Assembly: GCA_023264315.1 (NCBI GenBank)
Contig: JALQST010000147.1
Span: 1-7,500 of the forward strand
Length of the DNA stretch: 7,500 nt
Direction: 5' to 3'
Source of the DNA: Nodosilinea sp. BSH.14
GTDB lineage: Bacteria > Cyanobacteriota > Cyanobacteriia > Phormidesmidales > Phormidesmidaceae
The position numbers and the translations under genes are program-made. Shown here piece by piece: positions 1-5,942 of the stretch (positions are counted from its first letter, which is position 1; every line of letters starts with the position of its first letter). A model generated the notes under the pieces. That model was not told the DNA's origin. It searched no databases and saw only the letters and a list, made by a program, of their open reading frames with translations.

Positions 1-49
1 TGGCGGCCTTCAAAAGGCTAGAACCCTTGAGATCACGTTGCCACTCCCA

Positions 50-67
50 GAAAAATCTGTATTTTTC
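50..67. repeat. Perfect AT-rich dyad upstream of the small membrane protein gene
   Basis: GAAAAAT (50-56) and ATTTTTC (61-67) are exact inverted repeats around a 4-nt spacer CTGT, 33 bp upstream of the ATG at 100. The arms are A/T only apart from the outer G/C pair, and no T-run follows, so this is not a typical intrinsic terminator. It could be an operator for a dimeric regulator or a weak RNA hairpin. I do not recognise it as a known cyanobacterial box such as NtcA, Fur or LexA. Confidence 0.35.
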
Positions 68-99
68 GAGGTGCCCCCCTATTTCCCCGAATATTACCG

Positions 100-264
100 A
101 TGCACAACGTACAAAAAGATTGGATTAGCGCCCTTGCCATTGCCGCCCTCGGGGCAGGGGTGATTACGACGTTGGCCGTGAGCCAAGGTCAAAATCCCTT
201 TGTGGGGCTAGGAATTACCCTGTTTTCGGCCATCTCTGCGGTGATTATTGATCACCTCATGTAG
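100..264 (+). CDS. Small two-helix membrane protein, uncharacterised
   Basis: This is a 54-residue ORF running from ATG at 100 to TAG at 262-264. A short polar start (MHNVQKDW) is followed by two hydrophobic stretches, roughly residues 9-28 and 35-50. They are separated by a polar turn around SQGQNPF, and the protein ends in DHLM. The composition fits a helical-hairpin inner or thylakoid membrane protein with both ends on the same side. No cysteine, signal-peptidase site or catalytic motif is present, so no function is assigned. No Shine-Dalgarno sequence is visible, which is common in cyanobacteria. The gene stands alone on the + strand, with a perfect dyad 33 bp upstream and a 274-bp gap downstream. 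The hydrophobic pattern and clean start support coding, but the short length leaves some doubt. Confidence 0.6.
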   Translation: MHNVQKDWISALAIAALGAGVITTLAVSQGQNPFVGLGITLFSAISAVIIDHLM

Positions 265-538
265 TGTGCGTTCAAGCTGAGACGCTGGGAAAGCCTCAGT
301 GAATCACAAACCCTACGTAGACCAGCCATTCTGGCTGTCTCTGTGGTGGGCAGGAGACCTACTCTAGGCTGGTCTTGGTGAACGGTGTCCGTGGAATTCG
401 GTGGCGCGGAATCCAGGAATTCGGGTATAAATTGTCCATAGGTTTGGTCTTGGATGGGCGTTGCGGCCCTAGGGTTGCGTCTCCTCCGGTATTGCTGTAT
501 TCAGCCTGATTTTCCGGCCTCATTAATTTCCTATTGCC
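265..538. other. Intergenic region of 274 bp with inverted and direct repeats
   Basis: I see no convincing ORF here. The left half (281-389) contains nested inverted repeats that could form a rod-like RNA and is listed separately. The right half carries a 9-bp direct repeat GGAATTCGG (393-401 and 416-424). TGGTCTTGG also occurs twice (370-378 and 445-453), the first copy lying in the 3' arm of the rod. TATAAA at 426-431 resembles a -10 box, but no good -35 box lies 16-18 bp upstream. The region could hold a 5' leader of the 266-aa gene at 539, a free-standing small RNA, or both. Confidence 0.5.
281..389 (+). ncRNA. Candidate structured RNA or leader (rod-like fold)
   Basis: Several nested complementary segments are visible. 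They are 281-287 with 383-389 (7 bp, including two G-U pairs), 304-307 with 378-381 (TCAC/GTGA), 319-327 with 367-375 (AGACCAGCC/GGCTGGTCT, 9 perfect bp), and 337-341 with 354-358 (GTCTC/GAGAC). Together they would make a rod with large 5'-side internal loops and an apical loop near 342-353. A competing local hairpin, CAGCCA-TTC-TGGCTG (323-337), uses the same 5' arm as the 9-bp stem, so two exclusive folds are possible. No match to 6S, tmRNA, RNase P, SRP RNA or a riboswitch was recognised by eye. The strand is assumed to be + because both flanking genes are +, but inverted repeats fold on either strand. Confidence 0.3.
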
Positions 539-1339
539 ATGGCCAATTTACCCGATCTTGAGTCCTCCCGATCTGCCCCCCCAGGGGGGAGCGATGGGGC
601 GATATCGCCGACTACACGCAAAGCGGTATCCTTTGACCTAAGCCCTCGCACCTCACCCCAGGGCTGGGGGCAGCGGTCGGGGGAGACCAGTCGTCGGGCG
701 GTGGAGGTCTCGTTGCCTCTGGGCGATCCCACCCTGTCCCTCAGCCCTGTGCCCACGAACCGCCCGGTCTTCAGCCGCCATCGTCACGATGCCAACCCGG
801 CTCTCGCTCTCAAGGTGCTCCAGGACATTCACCTAGCCGTGGAAAGCTGGCATCATGAGCTGAGGCAGACGGTTCAGAGCATTCAGAATTTATATATGGA
901 AGGCCCCATCGTGGCTGGCTGGCTGGAAACCATCGACGGATCCACCCCCCAGACTAAGGATGCCGCCGCGCTGTTGCGCCATGCTGACCCCCAGGCGCTG
1001 TCGGGCTATATAGACAGCCTGTATGAGGCCCTAGGGGATGCGGCCCAGGATGCACCCGCCCCGGCATCGGCGGTGCCCCCCAGCTATCAGCTATGCAGCC
1101 TGAATGCCGATGGCCAGTTGCAGTGTATGCCCTGCCCCCCAGAACAGGTGTCCACCCTGAGTTTGGCCATTGCCCGCCACCAAAAGCTGCGCCAGTTGGT
1201 GGATCAGAAACGCTACCTAGAGGCCAAGTTGAAGCGAGCCGTGGACGTGTTAACCAACGGTCGCGATAGCTTGGGCATTGTGCCCCAGGCGAGTTCTGCA
1301 CCAGAGGGGATGCCCAGCGGCGACGATGCCCGGTCATAG
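539..1339 (+). CDS. Conserved hypothetical protein with disordered N-terminus and C-terminal helical region
   Basis: This 266-residue protein is unrecognised. Residues 1-80 are rich in Ser, Pro, Gly and Arg and look disordered. Residues 86-133 form an amphipathic helix leading into the motif YMEGPIVAGWLE (119-130). Residues 165-182 are an Ala/Pro-rich linker. Residues 183-200 hold YQLCSLNADGQLQC with closely spaced cysteines and prolines (C186, C196, C199). Residues 204-245 are a charged helix (AIARHQKLRQL, then KRYLEAKLKRAV), possibly a coiled coil. The C-terminal pattern resembles conserved cyanobacterial proteins of unknown function that I remember, but I have no name for it. There is no signal peptide or membrane segment. 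The ATG at 539 has no visible Shine-Dalgarno, and a start further in is possible because the first 80 residues are low-complexity. A small gene follows after 9 bp, suggesting co-transcription. Confidence 0.75.
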   Translation: MANLPDLESSRSAPPGGSDGAISPTTRKAVSFDLSPRTSPQGWGQRSGETSRRAVEVSLPLGDPTLSLSPVPTNRPVFSRHRHDANPALALKVLQDIHLAVESWHHELRQTVQSIQNLYMEGPIVAGWLETIDGSTPQTKDAAALLRHADPQALSGYIDSLYEALGDAAQDAPAPASAVPPSYQLCSLNADGQLQCMPCPPEQVSTLSLAIARHQKLRQLVDQKRYLEAKLKRAVDVLTNGRDSLGIVPQASSAPEGMPSGDDARS

Positions 1340-1348
1340 TTTGCGATC

Positions 1349-1549
1349 ATGGCTAATCCCCCCACCCACTTCACCCCTGAGGAGCTAGAGCGCTGGCGGT
1401 TTGGCCTTGCCCAAGCCAACCTCAATAACGTGTTGTGCCATTGTCGCGATTGTGATGCCACCTGGATGGATTCCTCCGATGAGGCGATTTGCACCTGCGG
1501 GAGCCGTCGGGTAGAGCATATCCCCTGCTGGCAATTTCCCGATGATTAG
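1349..1549 (+). CDS. Small Cys-rich, zinc-ribbon-like protein
   Basis: This 66-residue protein has a short N-terminal helix (FTPEELERWRFGLAQANL, residues 8-25) followed by a cysteine cluster. C30, C32 and C35 (CHCRDC) are followed by C48 and C50 (CTC), with C60 near the end. C32-x2-C35 plus C48-x-C50 could coordinate one zinc ion in a ribbon or knuckle fold. This is an inference from spacing, and H31 or C30 may contribute. The tail is acidic (FPDD). It starts 9 bp after the stop of the 266-aa gene, so the two are probably one transcript. The function is unknown. Such small zinc-ribbon proteins are often protein- or nucleic-acid-binding modules, but nothing here decides it. The ORF is compact, has a clear ATG, and is not explained by any gene in another frame. 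Confidence 0.75.
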   Translation: MANPPTHFTPEELERWRFGLAQANLNNVLCHCRDCDATWMDSSDEAICTCGSRRVEHIPCWQFPDD

Positions 1550-1561
1550 GGATTTCTAGGC

Positions 1562-1578
1562 GGCTGAATGGGACAGCC
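1562..1578. terminator. Weak hairpin between convergent genes
   Basis: GGCTG (1562-1566) and CAGCC (1574-1578) can pair around a 7-nt loop in the 28-bp gap between the zinc-ribbon-like gene (+) and the PBP gene (-). The last base overlaps the PBP stop codon (CTA at 1578-1580). No T-run follows on either strand, so intrinsic termination is doubtful. It is listed because it is the only structure at this convergent end. Confidence 0.2.
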
Positions 1579-3869
1579 TACTGGGCAACTTGGCGCATGT
1601 AGGCTCCCCAAACGGCGGCGGCTTGGCCACTGCTGCCCCGCGTGGGGGAATTATCATCATTGCCCAGCCACACCCCGGTGGTGAGGCCGTAGCTGGGCAG
1701 GGTGCCCACATACCAGAGGTCGCGGTTGTCGTCGGTGGTTCCAGTTTTGCCGTGTTCTCCTCGGCCTAGGGCAGCGGCGCGGCCCGTGCCTCCCCCCTGA
1801 ACGACGCCTTGCAGTAAGGTCACGAGGGTATTGGCCACGCCAGGATCAACGGCGGGACGGTTGGCATCTCCGGCTTGGCCAAATTCGTAGATGACACGGC
1901 AGGTGGAAAAATCCTCTTGGTTGGCGCAGTCGCTGCTGTCTAGGACTCGCACAATGCCGTGGGGGCGGTTCCACAGGCCGTTATTGGCGATGGCAGCAAA
2001 GGATCCGGTGATGTCTAGGGGCGTCACCTCGCTTTCCCCCAGGGTTAACCCCGGCGTGGGCCGCAGTTTGGAGGTAATCCCTAGGCGCTGGGCGTTGTCG
2101 ATGACATTGCCCAAGCCTGCTTCCTTGGCAATGCGCAGGGCCACCACGTTTTCCGAGAGGGCCATGCCCCGGTACATATCCATGGGGGCCGACCCCGCCC
2201 GACAACCCGCAAACCGTTGGCCGTTCCAGGTCATGGCATCACAAGCAAAGGTGCGACCGGGGGAAATGCCCTGCTCTAGGGCGGCTCCGTAGGCAAACAG
2301 TTTGAAGGTGGAACCGGGCTGGCGTAGGGCTTGGGAGGCGCGGTTAAACTGGCTTTGGCCAAAGTCTACCCCGCCCACCATGGCCCGGATTTCCCCGGTG
2401 GGGGTATCCACCGTGACCACGGCCCCCTGAGAATAGCCCAGGGCCGATCCACGGGCGGCAATATCGCTGGTGAGGGCATTTTCCGCCAGCCGTTGCAGGG
2501 TGAGGTCAAGCCCCGTCTGCACAATAAAGTTTCCCTCCCGCGCCAGAGACTCCCCCAGCACGGTCTCTAGCTCCTGAAAAATGTAGCTATAGAAGTAGGG
2601 GGCGCGGGTGCTTTGCAGTTGGCGGGTGGCTTCGGGGCTAATTTCAATGCGGGAACGACGGGCACGACGACCCTCCTCCTGGCTGACCATGCCCAGGGCC
2701 ACCATGCGCTCCAAAACGCGATCTCGGTAGAATACCGCCGCATCGTAGTTGGTGACGGGGTTAAAGGCGTTTGGCCCCGGCAAAATTCCCACCAGGGTGG
2801 CCGCTTCGGAGAGGGTCAACTCCTTGGCGGGTTTGGCGAAATAGAACTGGGCCGCATCCTCAAAGCCGTAGAGGTTTTCCCCTAGGTAGACCCGGTTCAT
2901 GTAGGTGAGCAGCAGCTTGTTTTTGCTGTAGAAGGTCTCCAGCTTAAGGGCCACAATCACCTCGCGGATCTTGCGGCCAGCGGAATCCCCGGTGCCCACG
3001 TATTCTCGATAGATACTGCGAGCGAGCTGCTGGGTGATGGTGCTGCCCCCCTGGCGAATGCCGCCGCCCTGCACGTTCACTACCGTGGCTCGCAAAATGC
3101 CCAGGGGATCTACCCCCAGGTGCCAGTAGTAGCGGGTATCCTCGGATGCAATCAGCGCCTTGGGCAGGTAGGGGGAAAAGTCGCCCATGCTCTGAAGCTC
3201 TAGGTGGGCCTGGTTGCGCTGTTCCCGCAGGGGGACTTGTGCCCCGTTTTCCTCGGCGTAGACCATCACCGGGCCTTGCACCGAATCCGGCAGGGGGCGC
3301 ACCGGAATTTTGGGCCACTCAACCCCCACAATCCACACCCCCACCGCCAGGGATACCCCCGTAAAGCCGTAGAGGGTGTAGCGAGCCGCTTTCACATACC
3401 AGGGCGGCGGATCGATGTAGCGCAGGGTGACGGCATCCGCCAGTTCCGCTGGCCCCAGGGTATACACATCTCCGTGGTTCATCACCACCCGGCTGAGGCG
3501 CTTTTTGCCGCGATAGAGGCCGTTGGTGGAGTTGCGATCCTTCAGCACAAAGGGCTGGCCCGGACGGTTGTCATCCCGCGTCAACGTAGCGTGTACCTGG
3601 CTGACGATGGGACTGTTGGCCACAATGTCGCACTGGGAGGAACTGCGCCCCATCACATAGTGTTTCCCCAACAGGGGATAGGTCGTAGGCCGACCATCCA
3701 CCACCACTTCCAGGGAGGCCATCCGAGAACCGGGTTTTACCGATAGCTTGCCAAAGTCCACCTTGGCCTGAACGGCCTGAAGCGCCGTTGTCACCGTCTT
3801 CAGCAGGGTGCGCGGCGGCGATGGCGGGGGTGACGACGGGGGCGGGGGAGAGGAATTAGGGTTCGTCAT
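1578..3869 (-). CDS. Class A penicillin-binding protein (transglycosylase/transpeptidase) with N-terminal FHA domain
   Basis: This bifunctional peptidoglycan synthase polymerises lipid II glycan strands and cross-links their stem peptides at the outer face of the inner membrane. The 763 residues read in order as follows. A Pro/Ser-rich cytoplasmic tail spans 1-20. An FHA domain spans about 52-150, with GRSS at 74-77, SQVHATL at 90-96 and STNG at 114-117. One membrane helix spans about 164-185. The GT51 transglycosylase has SEDTRYYWHLG at 242-252 (catalytic E243), GGSTITQQLARS at 274-285 and NRVYLG at 325-330. The transpeptidase has SxxK S520-TFK523, SxN S572-EN574 and KTG at 708-710. All catalytic motifs are intact. 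I chose ATG at 3869. An in-frame start 49 codons upstream (4016) adds a non-conserved stretch and would lie upstream of a possible promoter. FHA domains bind phosphothreonine, so control by Ser/Thr kinases is plausible but inferred. The architecture matches cyanobacterial PBP1A-like proteins. Confidence 0.95.
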   Translation of the reverse strand: MTNPNSSPPPPSSPPPSPPRTLLKTVTTALQAVQAKVDFGKLSVKPGSRMASLEVVVDGRPTTYPLLGKHYVMGRSSSQCDIVANSPIVSQVHATLTRDDNRPGQPFVLKDRNSTNGLYRGKKRLSRVVMNHGDVYTLGPAELADAVTLRYIDPPPWYVKAARYTLYGFTGVSLAVGVWIVGVEWPKIPVRPLPDSVQGPVMVYAEENGAQVPLREQRNQAHLELQSMGDFSPYLPKALIASEDTRYYWHLGVDPLGILRATVVNVQGGGIRQGGSTITQQLARSIYREYVGTGDSAGRKIREVIVALKLETFYSKNKLLLTYMNRVYLGENLYGFEDAAQFYFAKPAKELTLSEAATLVGILPGPNAFNPVTNYDAAVFYRDRVLERMVALGMVSQEEGRRARRSRIEISPEATRQLQSTRAPYFYSYIFQELETVLGESLAREGNFIVQTGLDLTLQRLAENALTSDIAARGSALGYSQGAVVTVDTPTGEIRAMVGGVDFGQSQFNRASQALRQPGSTFKLFAYGAALEQGISPGRTFACDAMTWNGQRFAGCRAGSAPMDMYRGMALSENVVALRIAKEAGLGNVIDNAQRLGITSKLRPTPGLTLGESEVTPLDITGSFAAIANNGLWNRPHGIVRVLDSSDCANQEDFSTCRVIYEFGQAGDANRPAVDPGVANTLVTLLQGVVQGGGTGRAAALGRGEHGKTGTTDDNRDLWYVGTLPSYGLTTGVWLGNDDNSPTRGSSGQAAAVWGAYMRQVAQ

Positions 3870-4072
3870 GGCAGGGGCAATGCCTGACACAAAAGGACGT
3901 TCTCCATTGTAAACACAAGCGCCAAAATCGCTGTGTGAGCGAGGCCAGTTTGTGAGGCGGGGGAGTGGGGGAAATTTAATGCCCCAAGGGGGCGAACTCG
4001 TGGCAAACTTGCACACAGGAACCTGTTGACACAGGCCATTGACGCTGCTCCAGGGGAGACAAAGGTAAGGCT
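3870..4072. promoter_or_regulatory. Divergent promoter region between the PBP gene and gcvH
   Basis: This 203-bp region must drive both genes. On the - strand, TACAAT (3906-3911) is a good -10 box, about 37 bp upstream of the chosen PBP start, without a clear -35. On the + strand, TTGACA (4026-4031) is a perfect -35 hexamer, but no acceptable -10 lies 16-18 bp later. A dyad, ACAGG-AA-CCTGT (4015-4026), overlaps its left edge and could be an operator. A GC hairpin, GCCCC-AAG-GGGGC, sits at 3981-3993. No glycine-riboswitch core was recognised upstream of gcvH. These are visual matches only. Confidence 0.35.
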
Positions 4073-4465
4073 ATGGCGTTTGAATATCCCGAAGATCTGA
4101 AGTATCTAGATACCCATGAGTATGCCCGAGTAGATGAGGAAGAAAACCTTGTCACCGTGGGCATTACCGCCTTTGCCATCGACCAATTGGGGGACATCGT
4201 GTTCCTAGAGCTTCCCGACGTGGGCGACAGCGTGGAAAAGGGTGAGCGTTTTGGCAATGTGGAATCGGTGAAGGCGGTGGAAGAACTGAAATCTCCCATC
4301 AATGGAGAAGTACTGGAACGCAACGACGCCCTGATCGACGCTCCAGAGCAGATTGGCGACGATCCCTACGGCGACGGCTGGCTGATTAAGGTCAAGGTTG
4401 AAAGTTTTGACGACTTGGATGACGCCATGTCCGCCACCGAATATAAAGAGCAGGTAGAAGGCTAG
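4073..4465 (+). CDS. gcvH: Glycine cleavage system H protein
   Basis: The H protein is the lipoyl-bearing shuttle of the glycine cleavage complex. Its lipoyl arm carries the aminomethyl intermediate from the P protein (glycine decarboxylase) to the T protein and is re-oxidised by the L protein. In cyanobacteria the pathway handles photorespiratory glycine. The 130-residue length is normal for the family. The signature is clear: GITAFAIDQLGDIVFLELP (30-48), then FGNVESVKAVEEL (60-72) with the lipoylated lysine at K67, then SPINGEV (74-80) and PYGDGWLIKVK (98-108). The start ATG follows AAGG (4067-4070) closely, with GGGGAG at 4053-4058 further up. The gene is divergent from the PBP gene. gcvP, often next to gcvH in cyanobacteria, does not follow here and must lie elsewhere. 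Lipoyl synthase is encoded about 2.5 kb downstream on the other strand. Confidence 0.97.
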   Translation: MAFEYPEDLKYLDTHEYARVDEEENLVTVGITAFAIDQLGDIVFLELPDVGDSVEKGERFGNVESVKAVEELKSPINGEVLERNDALIDAPEQIGDDPYGDGWLIKVKVESFDDLDDAMSATEYKEQVEG

Positions 4466-4558
4466 AACACGGGTGGCCTTGGTGCTTTCTACACTGGGTT
4501 TGGGATCGGCTGAGGTTCGGTCTCCAGGGTTCCCATTGCATTCTCATCGTTATATCCC

Positions 4559-4564
4559 GGAGGG
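4559..4564 (+). promoter_or_regulatory. Strong Shine-Dalgarno site for the Uma2-family gene
   Basis: GGAGGG lies 6 bp before the ATG at 4571. It is the clearest ribosome binding site in the window and fixes the start of the Uma2-family gene. Most other genes here lack such a site. Confidence 0.7.
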
Positions 4565-4570
4565 CTAGCT

Positions 4571-5203
4571 ATGACCGCTGCGACCGCTCCTCGCCATGGT
4601 GTGGTGCTCCACGCCGTCAGTTGGAGCACCTATCAATCGTTGATCCACGATTTGGGTGATGATCCCGGCAAGCGCCTCACCTACGACCAAGGGAACCTAG
4701 AAATTATGGTGCCTCTACCGCCCCACGAACGCTATAAGAGCCGTCTCAGTCGCATTGTTGAAGTGACGACGGAGGAAACAGCAACGGAAATTGCTAGCTT
4801 GGGCTCAACCACATGGAGCCGCAACGACTTGCAAAGGGGCCTTGAACCGGACGCTTGTTTTTATATTCAACATGAGCAGGCAATCCGAAGCAAAGAAGAG
4901 ATCGATCTAACCGTCGATCCGCCCCCAGACTTGGCCATTGAGGTGGATAACACCTATAGTTCCCTCAACCGGCTAGCCATTTACGCGGCCTTGGGAGTCC
5001 CAGAGGTGTGGCGGTTTGATGGTGAAACCCTGACCCTCTATCGCCTAGAGGAGGGCCAGTATGTGATCCAAGAAACGTCTACGGCCCTGCCCCTGCTGAG
5101 CCAAGCCGATATTTTGCGCTTTCTCCAGGCTAGCCAAACCATGGGTGAAACCAGTTGGGTGCGGGCCTTTCGGCAATGGGTGAGAGAAAAGCACCAAGCC
5201 TAG
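4571..5203 (+). CDS. Uma2 family endonuclease (DUF820, PD-(D/E)xK fold)
   Basis: This 210-residue protein belongs to the Uma2/DUF820 family, which is greatly expanded in cyanobacteria. The family has a restriction-endonuclease-like fold, but its cellular role is poorly defined. Visible features are SWSTYQSLIHDLGD (17-30), where the family's N-terminal helix sits, and YDQGNLEIMVPLPPHE (38-53), which leads into the core. They are followed by LEPDACFYI (91-99) with the D94 position, DLAIEVDNTYSS (120-131) with D120 and E124, and YAALGVPEVWRFDG (138-151), a family hallmark. E92, D94 and E124 are candidate metal ligands. The C-terminal tail (about 180-210) is a helical, basic extension. A strong Shine-Dalgarno site fixes the start. 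The gene lies 105 bp after gcvH, and its stop overlaps the stop of the convergent glycosyltransferase gene by 4 bp. No toxin-antitoxin partner or methylase is next to it. Confidence 0.9.
   Translation: MTAATAPRHGVVLHAVSWSTYQSLIHDLGDDPGKRLTYDQGNLEIMVPLPPHERYKSRLSRIVEVTTEETATEIASLGSTTWSRNDLQRGLEPDACFYIQHEQAIRSKEEIDLTVDPPPDLAIEVDNTYSSLNRLAIYAALGVPEVWRFDGETLTLYRLEEGQYVIQETSTALPLLSQADILRFLQASQTMGETSWVRAFRQWVREKHQA
5200..5203. other. Palindromic CTAG shared by two convergent stop codons
   Basis: The + strand Uma2-family gene stops with TAG at 5201-5203. The - strand glycosyltransferase gene stops with TAG read from CTA at 5200-5202. The genes therefore overlap tail to tail by 4 bp with no room for a terminator between them, so their transcripts probably overlap at the 3' ends. 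Confidence 0.9.
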
Positions 5204-5904
5204 GATGGGCGGGATCGCCCGAGGTGGCGATACCAGTCGGCTAATTGCTGCCCATCACGGCCCAGCAGGTAGCCCAAGACCATCCCCTGGTTGGTGAGGG
5301 TGGTGCGCCACACCCCGAGGCGTTGCCAGCGGCGGCTGGAGGTGACAACGGGCACGGGCACGATGGCCAAGTGGCCCTGGCGGTTGAGGCGCTGTACCAG
5401 GTCAAAGTCTTCCATGATGGGCAGCGGAGCAAAGCCCCCCATCTGGCGAAATCGTTCAGCGCTGAGGAAAATCGCCTGGTCGCCGTAGGGAAGGTGCAGC
5501 CAGCGCGATCGCCACTTGACCCCCCATTCCACCCAGCGCAGCCCCCAGCCAGGGCCATCAATGGCGAGGTCAAAGGCCCCAGCCACCACGCCGGGCTGGG
5601 CTAGGGCGGAGCGAACCAAGGCCTCTGCCTGGGGCGGCAGTTGGGTGTCGGCATGGAGGAACAGCAGAATCTCTCCCCGGGCCAGGGCGGCTCCCTGGTT
5701 GAGCTGCACCCCCCGCCCCCCGCAGGCCACCACCACCCGGACTCCCCTCGCCAGGGCGATGTCACAGGTGTCGTCGGTGCTGCCGCCATCGGCCACAATC
5801 ACCTCCAGGGCTGGCCCAAGGGGCAGGCGATCCAGGGTGCGCCCCAGGGTGTGCCCTTCGTTGAGGGTGGGGATGATGATGGAAAGCGGGATGGGGCAAG
5901 ACAT
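5200..5904 (-). CDS. Family 2 glycosyltransferase, TIGR04283 type (arsenosugar biosynthesis / rSAM-associated)
   Basis: This is a cytoplasmic GT-A fold glycosyltransferase of 234 residues. The N-terminal LSIIIPTLNEG (7-17) and VIVADGGSTDDT (35-46) form the nucleotide-sugar site. FLHADTQLP (82-90) supplies the DxD-like metal site, and GDQAIFLSAERF (141-152), MEDFDLV (164-170) and TSSRRWQRLG (188-197) complete the catalytic domain. The TSSRRW motif near the end is typical of TIGR04283. The family was named for its link to radical-SAM selenodomain proteins and arsenosugar synthesis; its substrate here is not known. I chose the start at 5904 because family homology begins there. A longer in-frame start at 5949 would add 15 unrelated residues. 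The TIGR04282 partner lies 117 bp upstream on the same strand, as is usual for the pair. No arsM or radical-SAM gene is visible in the window. Confidence 0.88.
   Translation of the reverse strand: MSCPIPLSIIIPTLNEGHTLGRTLDRLPLGPALEVIVADGGSTDDTCDIALARGVRVVVACGGRGVQLNQGAALARGEILLFLHADTQLPPQAEALVRSALAQPGVVAGAFDLAIDGPGWGLRWVEWGVKWRSRWLHLPYGDQAIFLSAERFRQMGGFAPLPIMEDFDLVQRLNRQGHLAIVPVPVVTSSRRWQRLGVWRTTLTNQGMVLGYLLGRDGQQLADWYRHLGRSRPS
5505..5512. repeat. HIP1 palindrome GCGATCGC
   Basis: One exact copy of the cyanobacterial highly iterated palindrome lies inside the TIGR04283 gene. I saw no other exact copy in the window, only near matches such as the GCGATATCGC palindrome at 599-608. One copy in 7.5 kb is weak support for a cyanobacterium and suggests a genome where HIP1 is not strongly over-represented. 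Confidence 0.7.
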
Positions 5905-5942
5905 GGGGCGTAGTGGTGGGAGGATGGCAGCAAGGGGGAGAG

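Noticed and set aside
2..172. Open reading frame from the left edge to 172 in frame 2
   Set aside because: It is open without a start in the window and overlaps the membrane-protein gene. The sequence resembles no family and has no codon-like bias I can see. It could be the end of an upstream gene but cannot be supported. A short frame-1 tail ending at 21 is equally possible.
265..538. Riboswitch or 6S RNA call for the structured gap
   Set aside because: No conserved core of cobalamin, glycine, glutamine, or other riboswitches, and no 6S central-bubble pattern, could be recognised by eye. It was kept only as an unassigned candidate.
1891..3746. Several + strand open frames opposite the PBP gene
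   Set aside because: They are shadows of a high-GC coding strand. They have no recognisable domains and no ribosome sites, and the opposite strand encodes a complete enzyme.
3870..4016. Longer PBP reading frame starting at 4016 (49 extra residues)
   Set aside because: The extension has no family-like sequence, runs into the gcvH promoter region, and would start upstream of the likely -10 box at 3906-3911. The ATG at 3869 leads directly into the Pro/Ser tail and FHA domain.
3870..4072. Glycine riboswitch upstream of gcvH
   Set aside because: The gap does not contain the conserved core sequences, although a GC hairpin at 3981-3993 superficially suggested one.
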